NCBI GenBank assembly: GCA_947474675.1
Contig: CANJKA010000034.1
Coordinates: 1 to 32,312, forward strand
DNA length: 32,312 bases
Origin: Flavobacteriales bacterium
Lineage (GTDB): Bacteria; Bacteroidota; Bacteroidia; Flavobacteriales_D; Crocinitomicaceae
Reading direction: 5' to 3'
The notes beneath the pieces are model-generated. The model was not told where the DNA came from and made no database searches. It worked only from the letters and a program-made list of their open reading frames with translations. A program made the position numbers and the translations under genes. Below are positions 1 through 8,436 of the stretch, piece after piece; within the stretch, counting starts at the first letter, position 1; each line of letters starts with the position of its first letter.

Positions 1-284
1 AAAGAAGAATATAAATTAACTGCTGAACCGTTGGCACATAAAGTTATTGAAGCAGAAGTTCCAGCTACTGGAACAGTTGTCTCTGTTACAGTTACAGTTG
101 AAGATGAATTAACACAGGGTGCTACACCAACAACAGTATATGTATAAACTCCAGGAGTCATCGTAGTCGCGTCATACGTACCTAAATTTCCACCTGTTAA
201 AGTTGAAGTACCTGACCAAGTTCCAGTTGCATCAGGCGATCCTCCCAAAGAAGAAAATAAATTTACTGAAGCTCCATTTGAACA
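1..284 (-). repeat. 82-residue (246-nt) Ig-like repeat within the surface protein
   Basis: The coding segment at about 247-284 recurs 246 nt away at 1-38, both encoding C-A/S-N-G-x-x-V-N-L-x-S-S. The second copy is cut by the window edge, so the total copy number cannot be seen. Confidence 0.6.
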
Positions 285-1649
285 AACTGTAATTGTTCCA
301 TTTGTTCCTGAATTAGTCGGTGTAGTGCAAAGACTAGTTATAACAATTGCACCACAGCCACCTGTGTAATCAGGAGGAGTTATTACAGGAGTATAAATTG
401 AATTTGAGCTTAAAGTTTTAGTAATACCTGTTCCTGAAGAACTTGGTACAGCTCCTAAATACACCACATTAATGCTTGAAACAGGAGAACTAGCATCACT
501 TACAATATTCGTAGCTCCACTCGTAAATTGACAATCAGTTAAAGAAATATTACAAGCGTTACCAAATCCATTTGCACCGTAAACATCCGTTCCTAAAGTT
601 GATACATTAGATGTGAAAATACATGAATCGGCAGATACTGTTATCGTTTTGTTACTAGAAAAGCCACCAGTTGACCCTAAATATCTTGCACTTATTGCAC
701 CGCCTCTCAAAATTGCTGAATTTACAGAATTATTTGAAAAAGAACATCTCTTAAAATTTACAACACCACAGGATATAAAAAAAGCACCGCCATAAACCAA
801 CCCAGATGTTTGCTCAGCTTTATTTCCGTCGAAAACACAATCAGTAACCGTTAAATTACCATTAAACATTGCAATCCCACCTCCATTTACAGCAATATTA
901 TTGCTAATACGGGTGTTTTTAACTTTTACTATTGTTGTAACATCTCCTTCAATTCTTAACCCTCCTCCATCAAAACCTCCATTTTTGAAATTATTTCCTA
1001 AAATATAATCTTGAATCGTCAAATCAATAGATTTACCGAATGCTTCAACTCCGCCAGTATACATTGTTCCAGCAGTATTACAAAAACTTCCACCACCAGT
1101 TATGGTAACAGTAGATTTTTGTAAAACTGAAATTGCAGGATTACCTCCTGAAGCACCATTCCCATTCAACATCACATCTTCTATTACTATTCCTGTCACC
1201 GTTGAAGAAGCGGTCCCATTAATAGTAATGGCTTGACCACAATGCCCAGGGAACTGAGTTCCATTATTTTCATATCCCGTAATTTTCATTGCTTTCAATG
1301 TCGTATTACTAGCTTGAATACACATAAAGTAATCACTATGAGACCCGGCTAATAAATGATCAAAAATTGTAGAAGTATATCCTGCACCTACAATAGTTAA
1401 TCCAGTTTTGGTCGATGGAATTACCAAATTATTTTCATCATAGTTACCAGCAGCAATATTAATAATATCGCCGGATGAAGCCGTTGCAATTGCCCCCGAA
1501 GCCCCTCCAAGAGAAAACTTTGCGAGAGCCAAAGATAAACCACTATTTGAATTCGATCCGGAAGTACTAACATAATAGGTAGTTGCTTTCACATTTGAAA
1601 ACATCAAGAGGATAAATAAAAATAAAATTGATTTGATAAATCTGTTCAT
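1..1649 (-). CDS. Large secreted beta-helix surface protein (partial; C-terminus lies beyond the left edge)
   Basis: Reading leftwards from ATG at 1649, the frame stays open for 549 codons to the window edge, so only the N-terminal part is present. Residues 1-22 form a signal peptide ending near VKA, followed by TYYVSTSGSNSNSG, a typical opening of right-handed parallel beta-helix (PbH1) surface proteins in Bacteroidota. The next 400 or so residues are rich in G, N, T and S, with recurrent GGGxxI and NN turns as in beta-helix coils. The visible end holds Ig-like repeats: CSNGASVNLFSSLGG recurs 82 residues later as CANGSAVNLYSS. Family knowledge predicts a T9SS sorting domain at the missing C-terminus. 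Likely an adhesin or cell-surface protein; the ligand is unknown. The ATG is preceded by AT-rich sequence without a Shine-Dalgarno, as usual here. Confidence 0.8.
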   Translation of the reverse strand, partial: MNRFIKSILFLFILLMFSNVKATTYYVSTSGSNSNSGLSLALAKFSLGGASGAIATASSGDIINIAAGNYDENNLVIPSTKTGLTIVGAGYTSTIFDHLLAGSHSDYFMCIQASNTTLKAMKITGYENNGTQFPGHCGQAITINGTASSTVTGIVIEDVMLNGNGASGGNPAISVLQKSTVTITGGGSFCNTAGTMYTGGVEAFGKSIDLTIQDYILGNNFKNGGFDGGGLRIEGDVTTIVKVKNTRISNNIAVNGGGIAMFNGNLTVTDCVFDGNKAEQTSGLVYGGAFFISCGVVNFKRCSFSNNSVNSAILRGGAISARYLGSTGGFSSNKTITVSADSCIFTSNVSTLGTDVYGANGFGNACNISLTDCQFTSGATNIVSDASSPVSSINVVYLGAVPSSSGTGITKTLSSNSIYTPVITPPDYTGGCGAIVITSLCTTPTNSGTNGTITVCSNGASVNLFSSLGGSPDATGTWSGTSTLTGGNLGTYDATTMTPGVYTYTVVGVAPCVNSSSTVTVTETTVPVAGTSASITLCANGSAVNLYSS

Positions 1650-1892
1650 AGTAATAATTTAATTAGTCATTTAGTTTTAACATGTTTTTATCAAAACTAA
1701 TCTCAAACTCTAAATATAAATATTTAATCGACAATAACTATAGTTTTATATGTAAAATTACCATATTATGACTACCAAGTATTATCCGCTTGTATTAGTT
1801 TATAATTTTAAATAATTGTAATGATAATTTTAGATTGATTTAGGGATTTACAAGACTATATTCCGTTTAAAAGTTTCCTTTAAAAACGAGAT

Positions 1893-1934
1893 TTAACCGA
1901 TATTATTAAGATGACTTTTAATAATATCGGTTAA
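1893..1934. repeat. 17-bp perfect inverted repeat
   Basis: Arms 1893-1909 and 1918-1934 (TTAACCGATATTATTAA and its complement) pair perfectly around an 8-nt loop. Neither side is followed directly by a good T-run, so this is not a clear terminator. It could be an operator, a small mobile palindrome or a cruciform-forming element. Confidence 0.6.
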
Positions 1935-2137
1935 TAAGCTCCTTACCTAACCATAAAATAAACTATAACTACTGGGGCAAAGGTATGGGGGCTTTTTTGA
2001 TTTGAAAAATTTACTTTGTATAAAGATATTAATAGAAGTATAACGGTTTTATGAGAGGTTATTGGTTAGAATTGAGTGGTGAATGGATAGTGAGTTGATG
2101 TTGAATTTTTAATGTTTGATGTTTGATTGTAAAATGC

Positions 2138-2168
2138 AAAAAAAAGGTATTAGTGAAATACTAATACC
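2138..2168 (-). terminator. Intrinsic terminator of prfB
   Basis: On the minus strand a 9-bp stem GGTATTAGT/ACTAATACC (2168-2160 and 2154-2146, 5-nt loop) is followed by eight T. It lies about 40 bp after the prfB stop. Confidence 0.85.
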
Positions 2169-2207
2169 TTGTCCTATGACCTATGCCCTAAAACCTATCT
2201 CCTAGAG

Positions 2208-3293
2208 TTAATTTCCAAATGTCATCAAATATGATTTCAAGAATTCATTAAGATCTCCGTCAAGAACTGCGTCTACATTTCCTGTTTCGTGACCAGTTCT
2301 TACATCTTTAATTAATTTATAAGGATGCAATACATAATTACGTATTTGAGATCCCCATTCTATTTTTTTCTTACCTGCTTCGATCTCACTTCTTTTTTCC
2401 ATACGAGCTCTGTATTCTAACTCGTATAATTGAGATTTCAATAATTGCATTGCTTTTTCTTTGTTCCCTAATTGAGAACGAGATTCTGAATTTTCAATGA
2501 TAATTCCAGAAGGACCGTGTTTCAATCGAACAGCAGTTTCCACTTTATTTACGTTTTGTCCACCTGCTCCACCTGAACGGAAAGTGTCCCAAGTAATATC
2601 AGCTGGATTCACATGAATTTCAATTGTATCATCTACCAAAGGATAAACATAAACGGAAGCAAATGAAGTATGACGTTTTGCATTTGAGTCAAAAGGAGAA
2701 ATACGAACCAAACGGTGTACTCCATTTTCACCTTTCAAATATCCGAAACCGAATTCACCTTCAAATTCTAATGTTACCGTTTTAATTCCAGCAACATCTC
2801 CTTCTTGGTAATTCAATTCTTTGATTTTATAACCATTTTTTTGACCCCACATCATGTACATACGTGTCAAAATTGAAGCCCAATCGCAACTTTCTGTCCC
2901 ACCAGCCCCTGCAGTAATTTGAAGAACCGCACTTAAGGCATCTTCTTCACCAGAAAGCATATTTTTAAGTTCTAAAGCATCAACTTCTTCTAAAAGCGTA
3001 TTGTAATGCTCTTTTAATTCAGCATCATCTCCATCTCCATCTTTTGCGAAATCATTTAAAACCTCTAAATCTTCATAAGAACTTTTCAAGGTATCGAATG
3101 TAGCCACCCAATATTTCAAGCTACGAATAGCCTTCATTTGGATTTCTGCTTTTTTCGGATCATCCCAAAATCCAGGATCTTGTGTTTTTAGCTCTTCTTC
3201 AGCTAATTGCATCTTTTTCTCCTTAATTTTCAAATATTCCTCAATCGCATCGATACGATTATTGACTTCTTTTAATTGTTCTGGTTTTATCAT
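2208..3293 (-). CDS. prfB: Peptide chain release factor 2 (RF2)
   Basis: Cytosolic class-I release factor that reads UAA and UGA and triggers peptidyl-tRNA hydrolysis on the ribosome. The 361-residue product has the usual RF2 length: an N-terminal coiled region, the SPF tripeptide codon-recognition motif in [15 protein letters not shown], and the catalytic GGQ in [16 protein letters not shown]. The start is ATG at 3293 with no Shine-Dalgarno. The programmed +1 frameshift found early in many prfB genes is absent: at the matching place (EEYLKI) the DNA reads TATTTGAAA, where frameshifting genes have TATCTTTGA, so a single uninterrupted frame encodes the protein. The gene is flanked by terminators and is probably a single-gene transcript. 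Identification is secure. Confidence 0.97.
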   Translation of the reverse strand: MIKPEQLKEVNNRIDAIEEYLKIKEKKMQLAEEELKTQDPGFWDDPKKAEIQMKAIRSLKYWVATFDTLKSSYEDLEVLNDFAKDGDGDDAELKEHYNTLLEEVDALELKNMLSGEEDALSAVLQITAGAGGTESCDWASILTRMYMMWGQKNGYKIKELNYQEGDVAGIKTVTLEFEGEFGFGYLKGENGVHRLVRISPFDSNAKRHTSFASVYVYPLVDDTIEIHVNPADITWDTFRSGGAGGQNVNKVETAVRLKHGPSGIIIENSESRSQLGNKEKAMQLLKSQLYELEYRARMEKRSEIEAGKKKIEWGSQIRNYVLHPYKLIKDVRTGHETGNVDAVLDGDLNEFLKSYLMTFGN

Positions 3294-3346
3294 GATGGCG
3301 TAAAGGTAATTAGAAAGTTTTGAAAATTGGGTAAAGGACAGAAAAC

Positions 3347-3380
3347 AAAAAGCTCAATCTTCTATTTGATTGAGCTTTTT
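3347..3380 (-). terminator. Terminator downstream of the frameshifted surface-protein gene
   Basis: A perfect 13-bp stem AAAAAGCTCAATC (3347-3359) pairs with 3368-3380 around an 8-nt loop. With A and T tails on both sides it can act in both directions. It lies between the stop at 3405 and the prfB start. Confidence 0.85.
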
Positions 3381-3404
3381 GATACTATTTTTATTTTTAT
3401 CGAA

Positions 3405-4821
3405 TTAACGAACCCAATACCAAATAATACCAGGATGTCCATTACCACTACAATTAATATATGGAGCTGGGGTCCAACCACCACTTGAAATTAATGTACC
3501 CCACCAATTACCATCAGGACTAGTACTCGTAGTGATGATTCCTTGTGAACCGGAAGTATAGTAAGGCATTCTTTCCTCGATGCCATCATCGCAATAAACC
3601 CATGAATTAAACATGGTGTTTAATGTAATATTCGTATTTCCATTTGAAGTACTAACAAAACTGTAAGATCCATTTGATGTCCATATTCCACCCCAATCAC
3701 CTCTTGTAGTTGCATCTATCATGTATTGGAAACCTGATGCACTTTTCTTTATATAATCAGCATATTGAATTATAGAATAATGTGTACTAATACTTGGCGA
3801 ACTTTCATTTCTCAAAATTGCATTAGCTCCGGTCCATCCACTTGAAAGGGGATTTGTCATAATCAAAGTCCAACCGCCATTCTGCTGAAGTAGCTCTAGT
3901 AACTTCGGTTGCAATACCTGAAGTGTTTGTTGCAATAGCAGTTGCATTGGTTGCATCTCCTGTAATTCTATTCGTTGTTTCTGTTGTTAAATTTGTTGTC
4001 AAAACGCCTTCTTCTGAAGTAGCTCTTGTGACTTCGGTTGCAATATCTGATGCGTTTGTTGCAATTGCTGTTGCATTAGCAGCATCACCAGAAATCCGAT
4101 TAACTGTTTCTGCAGCTAAATTTGTATTTACAATTAAAATTCCACCTGCAACAAATGCTGTTGTTGCTATTTGAGTCGTATTTGTTCCTGCAATTGCAGT
4201 AGGAGCGGCTGGAACACCGGTTAATGTTGGCGATGCAATATTTGCTTTTAAATTTAAAGCGGATTGTGTTGCTGTTGAAATTGGTTTATTTATATCTGAA
4301 GTATTATCTACATTCTCTAATCCTAAATTGGTTTTTGCTCCTAAAATTGTAATTGCACCTGTACCTCCATTTATAATAGCAACAACACCAGAAATGTTAT
4401 TCGCCTTATCAGTATATAAAGCATAAGGAATACTTGTTAATTCGGAGGATCCTATAATTGTATAATTAGATCCACCAGTTGGGTCTGTCTCTAACTTAAC
4501 AAAATAAGGACCAGTAGACCAATCAATTTGACTAAAAGTTCCAAAAAGTGTTAATCCAGTTCCTATTTCAAAAGAAATTAAACCATTTATGTTGGTTGTA
4601 GGTGTTTGTTTTTCAGAATAAACAACTGTTCCGGATGAAGAACCTTGTAAAATCGAAACTTTAGTAGCGACTAATGTGGAAACAACTAAAGCATTGTTAG
4701 AACTTCGAATTACAGCTTGATAACTCATCTTTTGAGGTGCTTGAGCAAAAATTGAATTTGTAAAAAACAAACTAAAGACTAAAATGATAAAGGTTGAAAA
4801 TTGTAGTAGATTTTTATTCAT
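3405..4821 (-). pseudogene. Frameshifted secreted protein with repeat region and fibrinogen-like C-terminal domain
   Basis: Two overlapping frames (4821-3823, 332 aa; 3956-3405, 183 aa) read as one gene broken by one extra base near 3879. Removing that base joins ATSAE directly to GGWTLIM and gives a single 471-residue protein. It begins with a signal peptide ending FAQ and APQKMSYQAVIRSSNNALV, an N-terminal module common in Bacteroidota surface proteins. Next come ALYTDKAN and low-complexity Ala/Thr-rich repeats (43-residue units ending EVTRATS.E). The C-terminal part contains GGWTLIM, GFQYMID and WVYCDDG, resembling fibrinogen-like or tail-fibre receptor-binding domains (inference). The junction falls exactly between the repeats and the C-terminal domain. 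It may be a true pseudogene, a phase-variable gene or a sequencing error. It lies downstream of a T9SS protein, with which this family often pairs. Confidence 0.75.
3882..4137 (-). repeat. Two tandem 129-nt (43-residue) coding repeats
   Basis: CTGAAGTAGCTCT at 3885 recurs 129 nt later at 4014, and the similarity continues across the unit. Both units encode NRI(S/T)GDA(A/T)NATAIATN..IATEVTRATS. The frameshift at about 3879 sits at the downstream end of the second unit, where the next base pattern departs from GAAGGCGTTTTG. Confidence 0.75.
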
Positions 4822-4862
4822 TTGAAATTTATTTAAAGGTGTTAAAAATATCTTGATCTAAA

Positions 4863-5354
4863 TTAATTTTTCACAATTCGAAATGTTTTCAATTCATTAT
4901 CATTTGAAATTACTTTCAAGAAATAAACTGCTCGCATATATTGTGACATTGAAATAGTTGTTTCAGAAGTTGTTATTATTCTATTTTCGATTATTTTACC
5001 AGCTTCATCATATAAATTAAAAGATAAGTTTTCTGTCAATCCATTTTCAATTTTCAAGACCAATAGATCAACAACTGGATTAGGAAAAATTGACATCCCT
5101 AACGTTATACCTTTAAATTCATCAATTCCAACAGTACTGTAAATCTCATACGGCTGTTGAACTCCTTGAGAAAGTGTTCCAGTAGATCCAGAACTAGTAG
5201 TATAAATAGCTTGACCAATAGAATAGCTCATATTCCCTCCAGAACCAGAGAGATCCCCGCCTGAAACGACAGTGTTTTCTTGTGAAAAAACAGGTTTACA
5301 AAATGTGATAACTAAAAAAAGAAAAACTATTTTTAATATTTTAGAAAACTTCAT
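4863..5354 (-). CDS. Small secreted protein with T9SS type A sorting domain
   Basis: The 163-residue product starts with a signal peptide (MKFSKILKIVFLFLVITFC, cleaved near VFSQ). Residues 27-70 carry the SGGDLSGSGGNMSYSIGQ and GTLSQGVQQPYEIY pattern of a recurrent Bacteroidota family. The C-terminal 80 residues form a type A sorting domain: IFPNPVVDLLVLKI, a LYDEAGK strand, and a YFLKVISND...FRIVKN end. The sorting domain directs export through the T9SS and attachment to the cell surface. The gene lies 41 bp upstream of the frameshifted repeat protein and is probably co-transcribed with it. Function beyond surface display is unknown. Confidence 0.88.
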   Translation of the reverse strand: MKFSKILKIVFLFLVITFCKPVFSQENTVVSGGDLSGSGGNMSYSIGQAIYTTSSGSTGTLSQGVQQPYEIYSTVGIDEFKGITLGMSIFPNPVVDLLVLKIENGLTENLSFNLYDEAGKIIENRIITTSETTISMSQYMRAVYFLKVISNDNELKTFRIVKN

Positions 5355-5429
5355 TATTAAGTAGAGTAAATTTTGATTAGACCAATAATTATATTATAAA
5401 AAAGCTAATTTAAATCAATAAAAAAAGCA

Positions 5430-5437
5430 CAAACTTA
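5430..5437 (-). promoter_or_regulatory. Candidate -7 promoter box for the T9SS protein gene
   Basis: On the minus strand the sequence reads TAAGTTTG, a full match to TAnnTTTG, about 75 bp before the start at 5354. No clear -33 TTG was found, so confidence is moderate. Confidence 0.45.
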
Positions 5438-5591
5438 AAAAACTAGTGAACACTTTAAGTATATACACTTAGTTGAAAGATTGAGAAAAAATAATTGACA
5501 AAAACAGCTTAGTCTTTCATTAAAATATTAACATTATTAACAAAAAACAAGAATATATAACCAGAACAGTTAGATTCCTACGAAAAAATTA

Positions 5592-5599
5592 TACATTTG
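5592..5599 (+). promoter_or_regulatory. Candidate -7 promoter box for gcvH
   Basis: TACATTTG matches TAnnTTTG and lies 17 bp before the gcvH ATG at 5617, predicting a very short leader. No -33 TTG is evident at the usual distance. Confidence 0.45.
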
Positions 5600-5616
5600 T
5601 ATAAAAATTATAAAAA

Positions 5617-5994
5617 ATGAATATTCCAACAAATCTTAAGTACACAAAAGATCACGAATGGGTTAGCATTGATGGCGATGTAGCTACAATCGGAATTACA
5701 GATTTCGCTCAAGGAGAATTGGGTGATATCGTTTATGTTGAAATCGAAACAGAAGGTGAATCATTGGATGGTGAAGAAGTTTTTGGTTCAGTTGAAGCAG
5801 TAAAAACGGTTTCTGATTTATTTATGCCATTATCAGGTGAAATTATTGAATTCAATTCTGAATTAGAAGCTAACCCTGAATTTGTAAACAATGATCCTTT
5901 TGGAAAAGGTTGGATGATTAAAGTAAAAATGTCAGATGTTTCTGAAGTTGCTAATCTTTTAGATGCTGCTGGTTACGAAGCTCTTGTTCATTAA
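5617..5994 (+). CDS. gcvH: Glycine cleavage system H protein
   Basis: Lipoyl carrier of the glycine cleavage system; it shuttles the aminomethyl group between the P, T and L proteins in the cytosol. The 125-residue length is standard. The sequence opens [16 protein letters not shown], with the conserved DHEW, and the lipoylated lysine is K63 in [29 protein letters not shown] and [18 protein letters not shown] are further family signatures. The gene stands alone: the P, T and L genes are not in this window. Two hairpins follow the stop, the second being a good terminator. Identification is secure. Confidence 0.97.
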   Translation: MNIPTNLKYTKDHEWVSIDGDVATIGITDFAQGELGDIVYVEIETEGESLDGEEVFGSVEAVKTVSDLFMPLSGEIIEFNSELEANPEFVNNDPFGKGWMIKVKMSDVSEVANLLDAAGYEALVH

Positions 5995-6025
5995 AATTAA
6001 TAAGAATTCAATTCTTATTAATTTT
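5993..6025. repeat. AT-rich 15-bp hairpin overlapping the gcvH stop
   Basis: AAAATTAATAAGAAT (5993-6007) pairs perfectly with 6011-6025 around a 3-nt loop and begins inside the stop codon. It could protect the mRNA 3' end or add to termination by the next hairpin. Confidence 0.55.
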
Positions 6026-6036
6026 AAAATAAATTC

Positions 6037-6070
6037 AAAAAAGTTCTACAAAATTGTAGAACTTTTTTTT
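6037..6070 (+). terminator. Intrinsic terminator of gcvH
   Basis: GTTCTACAA/TTGTAGAAC forms a 9-bp core stem with a 2-nt loop, extended by A/T pairs, and is followed by eight T. Confidence 0.88.
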
Positions 6071-6292
6071 GTTTAAATTATTGTATTAAAAAAACATCCT
6101 AAAACCATTTTTAAAAAAACAAATCCCCCCCTTTAAACAAAACTTAAACATTTTAAAATTAAGTGTTTATACAAAAAAATAAATTAAAAGGAATTAATAT
6201 ATTCATATTTCATTAACATTTAATAAAATTTCAGAAAATCAATCACTTTCCTTTTGTACTTTTACCGCCGTTAATATAAAAACATTTAATAT

Positions 6293-8296
6293 ATGTCAGG
6301 TTTTAATGCCAATAAGCTAAGTGCTGCAGGAGTTTTAATTACAATTGGAATTGTATTTGGAGATATAGGTACTTCTCCTTTGTATGTTTTTGATGCAATT
6401 ACAAACGGTCATTACGATAGATTATTAGTTTTAGGTGGACTTTCATCTGTTATTTGGACATTAATTTTATTAGCTACTGTAAAATATATTTATTTAGCAT
6501 TAAACGCTGACAATAATGGAGAAGGTGGAATCTTCGCACTTTTCGCATTGCTAAAAGAAAAGAAATTAAAATGGATTATTTATCCTGCTTTAATTGGTTG
6601 TGCAACCTTATTAGCTGATGGTTTTATTACACCTGCCATTTCAATTTCATCTGCAGTTGAGGGTGTTAAATCTATTTTCCCAGATATACCAACAGTTCCT
6701 ATCGTTTCAGGAATAGTTATTGGTCTATTTTTGATACAACAATTTGGTACAGCTTCAATAGGAAAAATATTTGGTCCAATTATGATTGTTTGGTTCGGTT
6801 TATTGGGCTATTTAGGACTTATAAATATTTTTAAAGACACTTCTGTATTAACCGCATTTAATCCTTATCATATATTTAATATGTTAATGAATTACAAAGG
6901 CGGTTTTATTGTGTTAGGAGCTGTATTTCTTTGTACTACTGGAGCAGAAGCTTTGTATTCAGACCTTGGTCATTGTGGAAAGAAAAATATTCGAATCAGC
7001 TGGACTTTTATGAGTATAGTTATCGTTATCAACTACTTAGGTCAAGCAGCATTATGTCTTTCTCCTGGATTTAAATTAGAAAATCACAAAACTGTTTTCT
7101 ATACAATGGTACCTGACAACATTTTACCATTTGTCATAATCATAGCCACATTAGCAACAATTATTGCATCTCAAGCATTAATAACAGGAGTATTTACGTT
7201 AATGAATGAAGCTATAAAATTAAAATTATGGACAAATTTAAAAGTAAAATATCCTACAGACCACAGTGGACATATCTATATCCCTTTCATTAATTGGTTT
7301 TTAATGGCAGGTTGTCTTTTAGTTATTTACATTTTTAGAAGTGCTAAAGCAATGGAAGCTTCTTATGGACTTGCTATAACGATAAACATGGTGATGACAT
7401 CGATGCTTCTGGGAGTTTTATTGATAATTAGAAAACCAAAGCTAAAATACATTTACATCTTCGTTTTTACTATCTTTTTAATAATCGAAGTTGTATTCTT
7501 AATGGCTAATTTGAGTAAAGTTTTTGACGGAGGATGGTTTACTCTTTCTCTTTCAGTTATTTTCTTTACTTTATTATTCCTTTATAGCAAGGCCAAACAA
7601 CTTAGGAAAAACATTACAGAATACGTTCCTATGAATCAAGTTATACCTCTTTTAAACAGTGTAAGAGGAGATTCACATATTAATTATGAAGCAACAAATT
7701 TAGTTTACCCTACAAGAAGTGATTCTCCCCAAAAGTTGGATTCTACTGTATTCTACTCTCTTTTTCAAAAAAGACCACGAAAAGCTGAAGTTACATGGTT
7801 TTTACATTTAAATATTACGAATGATCCTTGGGGAGTTCATTATACAGTAAATGAAATCATCGATAAGCATTGTTATTATGTATCTCTTAATTTTGGCTTT
7901 AAAGAAGAACACAGAGTAGAATTTATGATGAAAAAAATTCATGATAAAATGGTATCTAAAGGTGAATTACAAGGAAAAAGTATTTTCACATGTCTTCAGG
8001 AAAAAATAACTGAACCAGACTTTAAATTTATTGTTCTTAACTCAAGAGTAGCAACAGACAACCTTTTAACTTCGTTCGAAATAATATTTGTTAAAGTCTA
8101 TAGATTTATCAAAATGACTGGATTAACTCCAGCAGAAGATTTTGGCTTAGACAAAACTAATGTAGTTGTTGAATATGTTCCGATCAGTGTTACAAAACAA
8201 TTAGATCAAGAAATGATTGAAGACAGCGAAGATTACTCAACGAAGCTAAATAAAACTGTTGACAGTAAAAACAAAGCTTACAAAAAACGCCATTAA
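6293..8296 (+). CDS. kup: Low-affinity potassium transporter Kup
   Basis: Inner-membrane potassium uptake protein of the KUP/HAK/KT family, driven by proton symport. The 667-residue product matches the family length of about 630-670. The hallmark GIVFGDIGTSPLYV is at residues 19-32, in the first membrane segment. About twelve hydrophobic segments follow up to about residue 430, then a hydrophilic cytosolic C-terminal domain. LLADGFITPAISISSAVEG and GAEALYSDLGHCGKKNIRISW are further Kup signatures. The ATG at 6293 follows an AT-rich leader; TACTTTTA at 6257-6264 is a possible -7 box. A terminator follows the stop directly, so the gene is probably monocistronic. Confidence 0.96.
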   Translation: MSGFNANKLSAAGVLITIGIVFGDIGTSPLYVFDAITNGHYDRLLVLGGLSSVIWTLILLATVKYIYLALNADNNGEGGIFALFALLKEKKLKWIIYPALIGCATLLADGFITPAISISSAVEGVKSIFPDIPTVPIVSGIVIGLFLIQQFGTASIGKIFGPIMIVWFGLLGYLGLINIFKDTSVLTAFNPYHIFNMLMNYKGGFIVLGAVFLCTTGAEALYSDLGHCGKKNIRISWTFMSIVIVINYLGQAALCLSPGFKLENHKTVFYTMVPDNILPFVIIIATLATIIASQALITGVFTLMNEAIKLKLWTNLKVKYPTDHSGHIYIPFINWFLMAGCLLVIYIFRSAKAMEASYGLAITINMVMTSMLLGVLLIIRKPKLKYIYIFVFTIFLIIEVVFLMANLSKVFDGGWFTLSLSVIFFTLLFLYSKAKQLRKNITEYVPMNQVIPLLNSVRGDSHINYEATNLVYPTRSDSPQKLDSTVFYSLFQKRPRKAEVTWFLHLNITNDPWGVHYTVNEIIDKHCYYVSLNFGFKEEHRVEFMMKKIHDKMVSKGELQGKSIFTCLQEKITEPDFKFIVLNSRVATDNLLTSFEIIFVKVYRFIKMTGLTPAEDFGLDKTNVVVEYVPISVTKQLDQEMIEDSEDYSTKLNKTVDSKNKAYKKRH

Positions 8297-8300
8297 AGTA

Positions 8301-8332
8301 AAAAGCTCGTAAAATTTACGAGCTTTTTTTTT
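8301..8332 (+). terminator. Intrinsic terminator of kup
   Basis: AAAAGCTCGTAA pairs with TTACGAGCTTTT around a tiny loop and is followed by a run of nine T. It lies 4 bp after the kup stop. The A-rich left flank could also serve deoC from the other side. Confidence 0.9.
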
Positions 8333-8436
8333 ATATATTTTCTTTTCTAATACTTTGAACTAATTCCACCAATATTTTTTTATTGAATACCAAGCCGTTA
8401 TTATAAATCATTCATTAAAGTATGCATAAGCATTTC

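Larger units (their letters stand above)
1650..2207. other. 558-bp intergenic region between the surface-protein gene and prfB
   Basis: No supported coding region or RNA gene was seen. It holds the upstream region of the surface-protein gene (about 1650-1800), a 17-bp perfect dyad at 1893-1934, degenerate short-period repeats (TTTGATG at about 2111-2128) and the prfB terminator at 2138-2168. CCTATGACCTATGCCCTAAA-like echo repeats continue at 2174-2200. Confidence 0.5.

Noticed and set aside
613..795. Open frame of 60 codons on the plus strand
   Set aside because: It lies opposite the long surface-protein frame and has no signal, motif or promoter of its own.
3923..4174. 83-codon plus-strand frame of hydrophobic Val/Ala-rich sequence
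   Set aside because: It is the antisense of the Ala/Thr-rich repeats; its repetitiveness mirrors the repeats rather than a membrane protein.
6121..6292. Riboswitch upstream of kup
   Set aside because: Only weak AT-rich pairing (TAAACA/TGTTTA) is visible and no known conserved core could be recognised.
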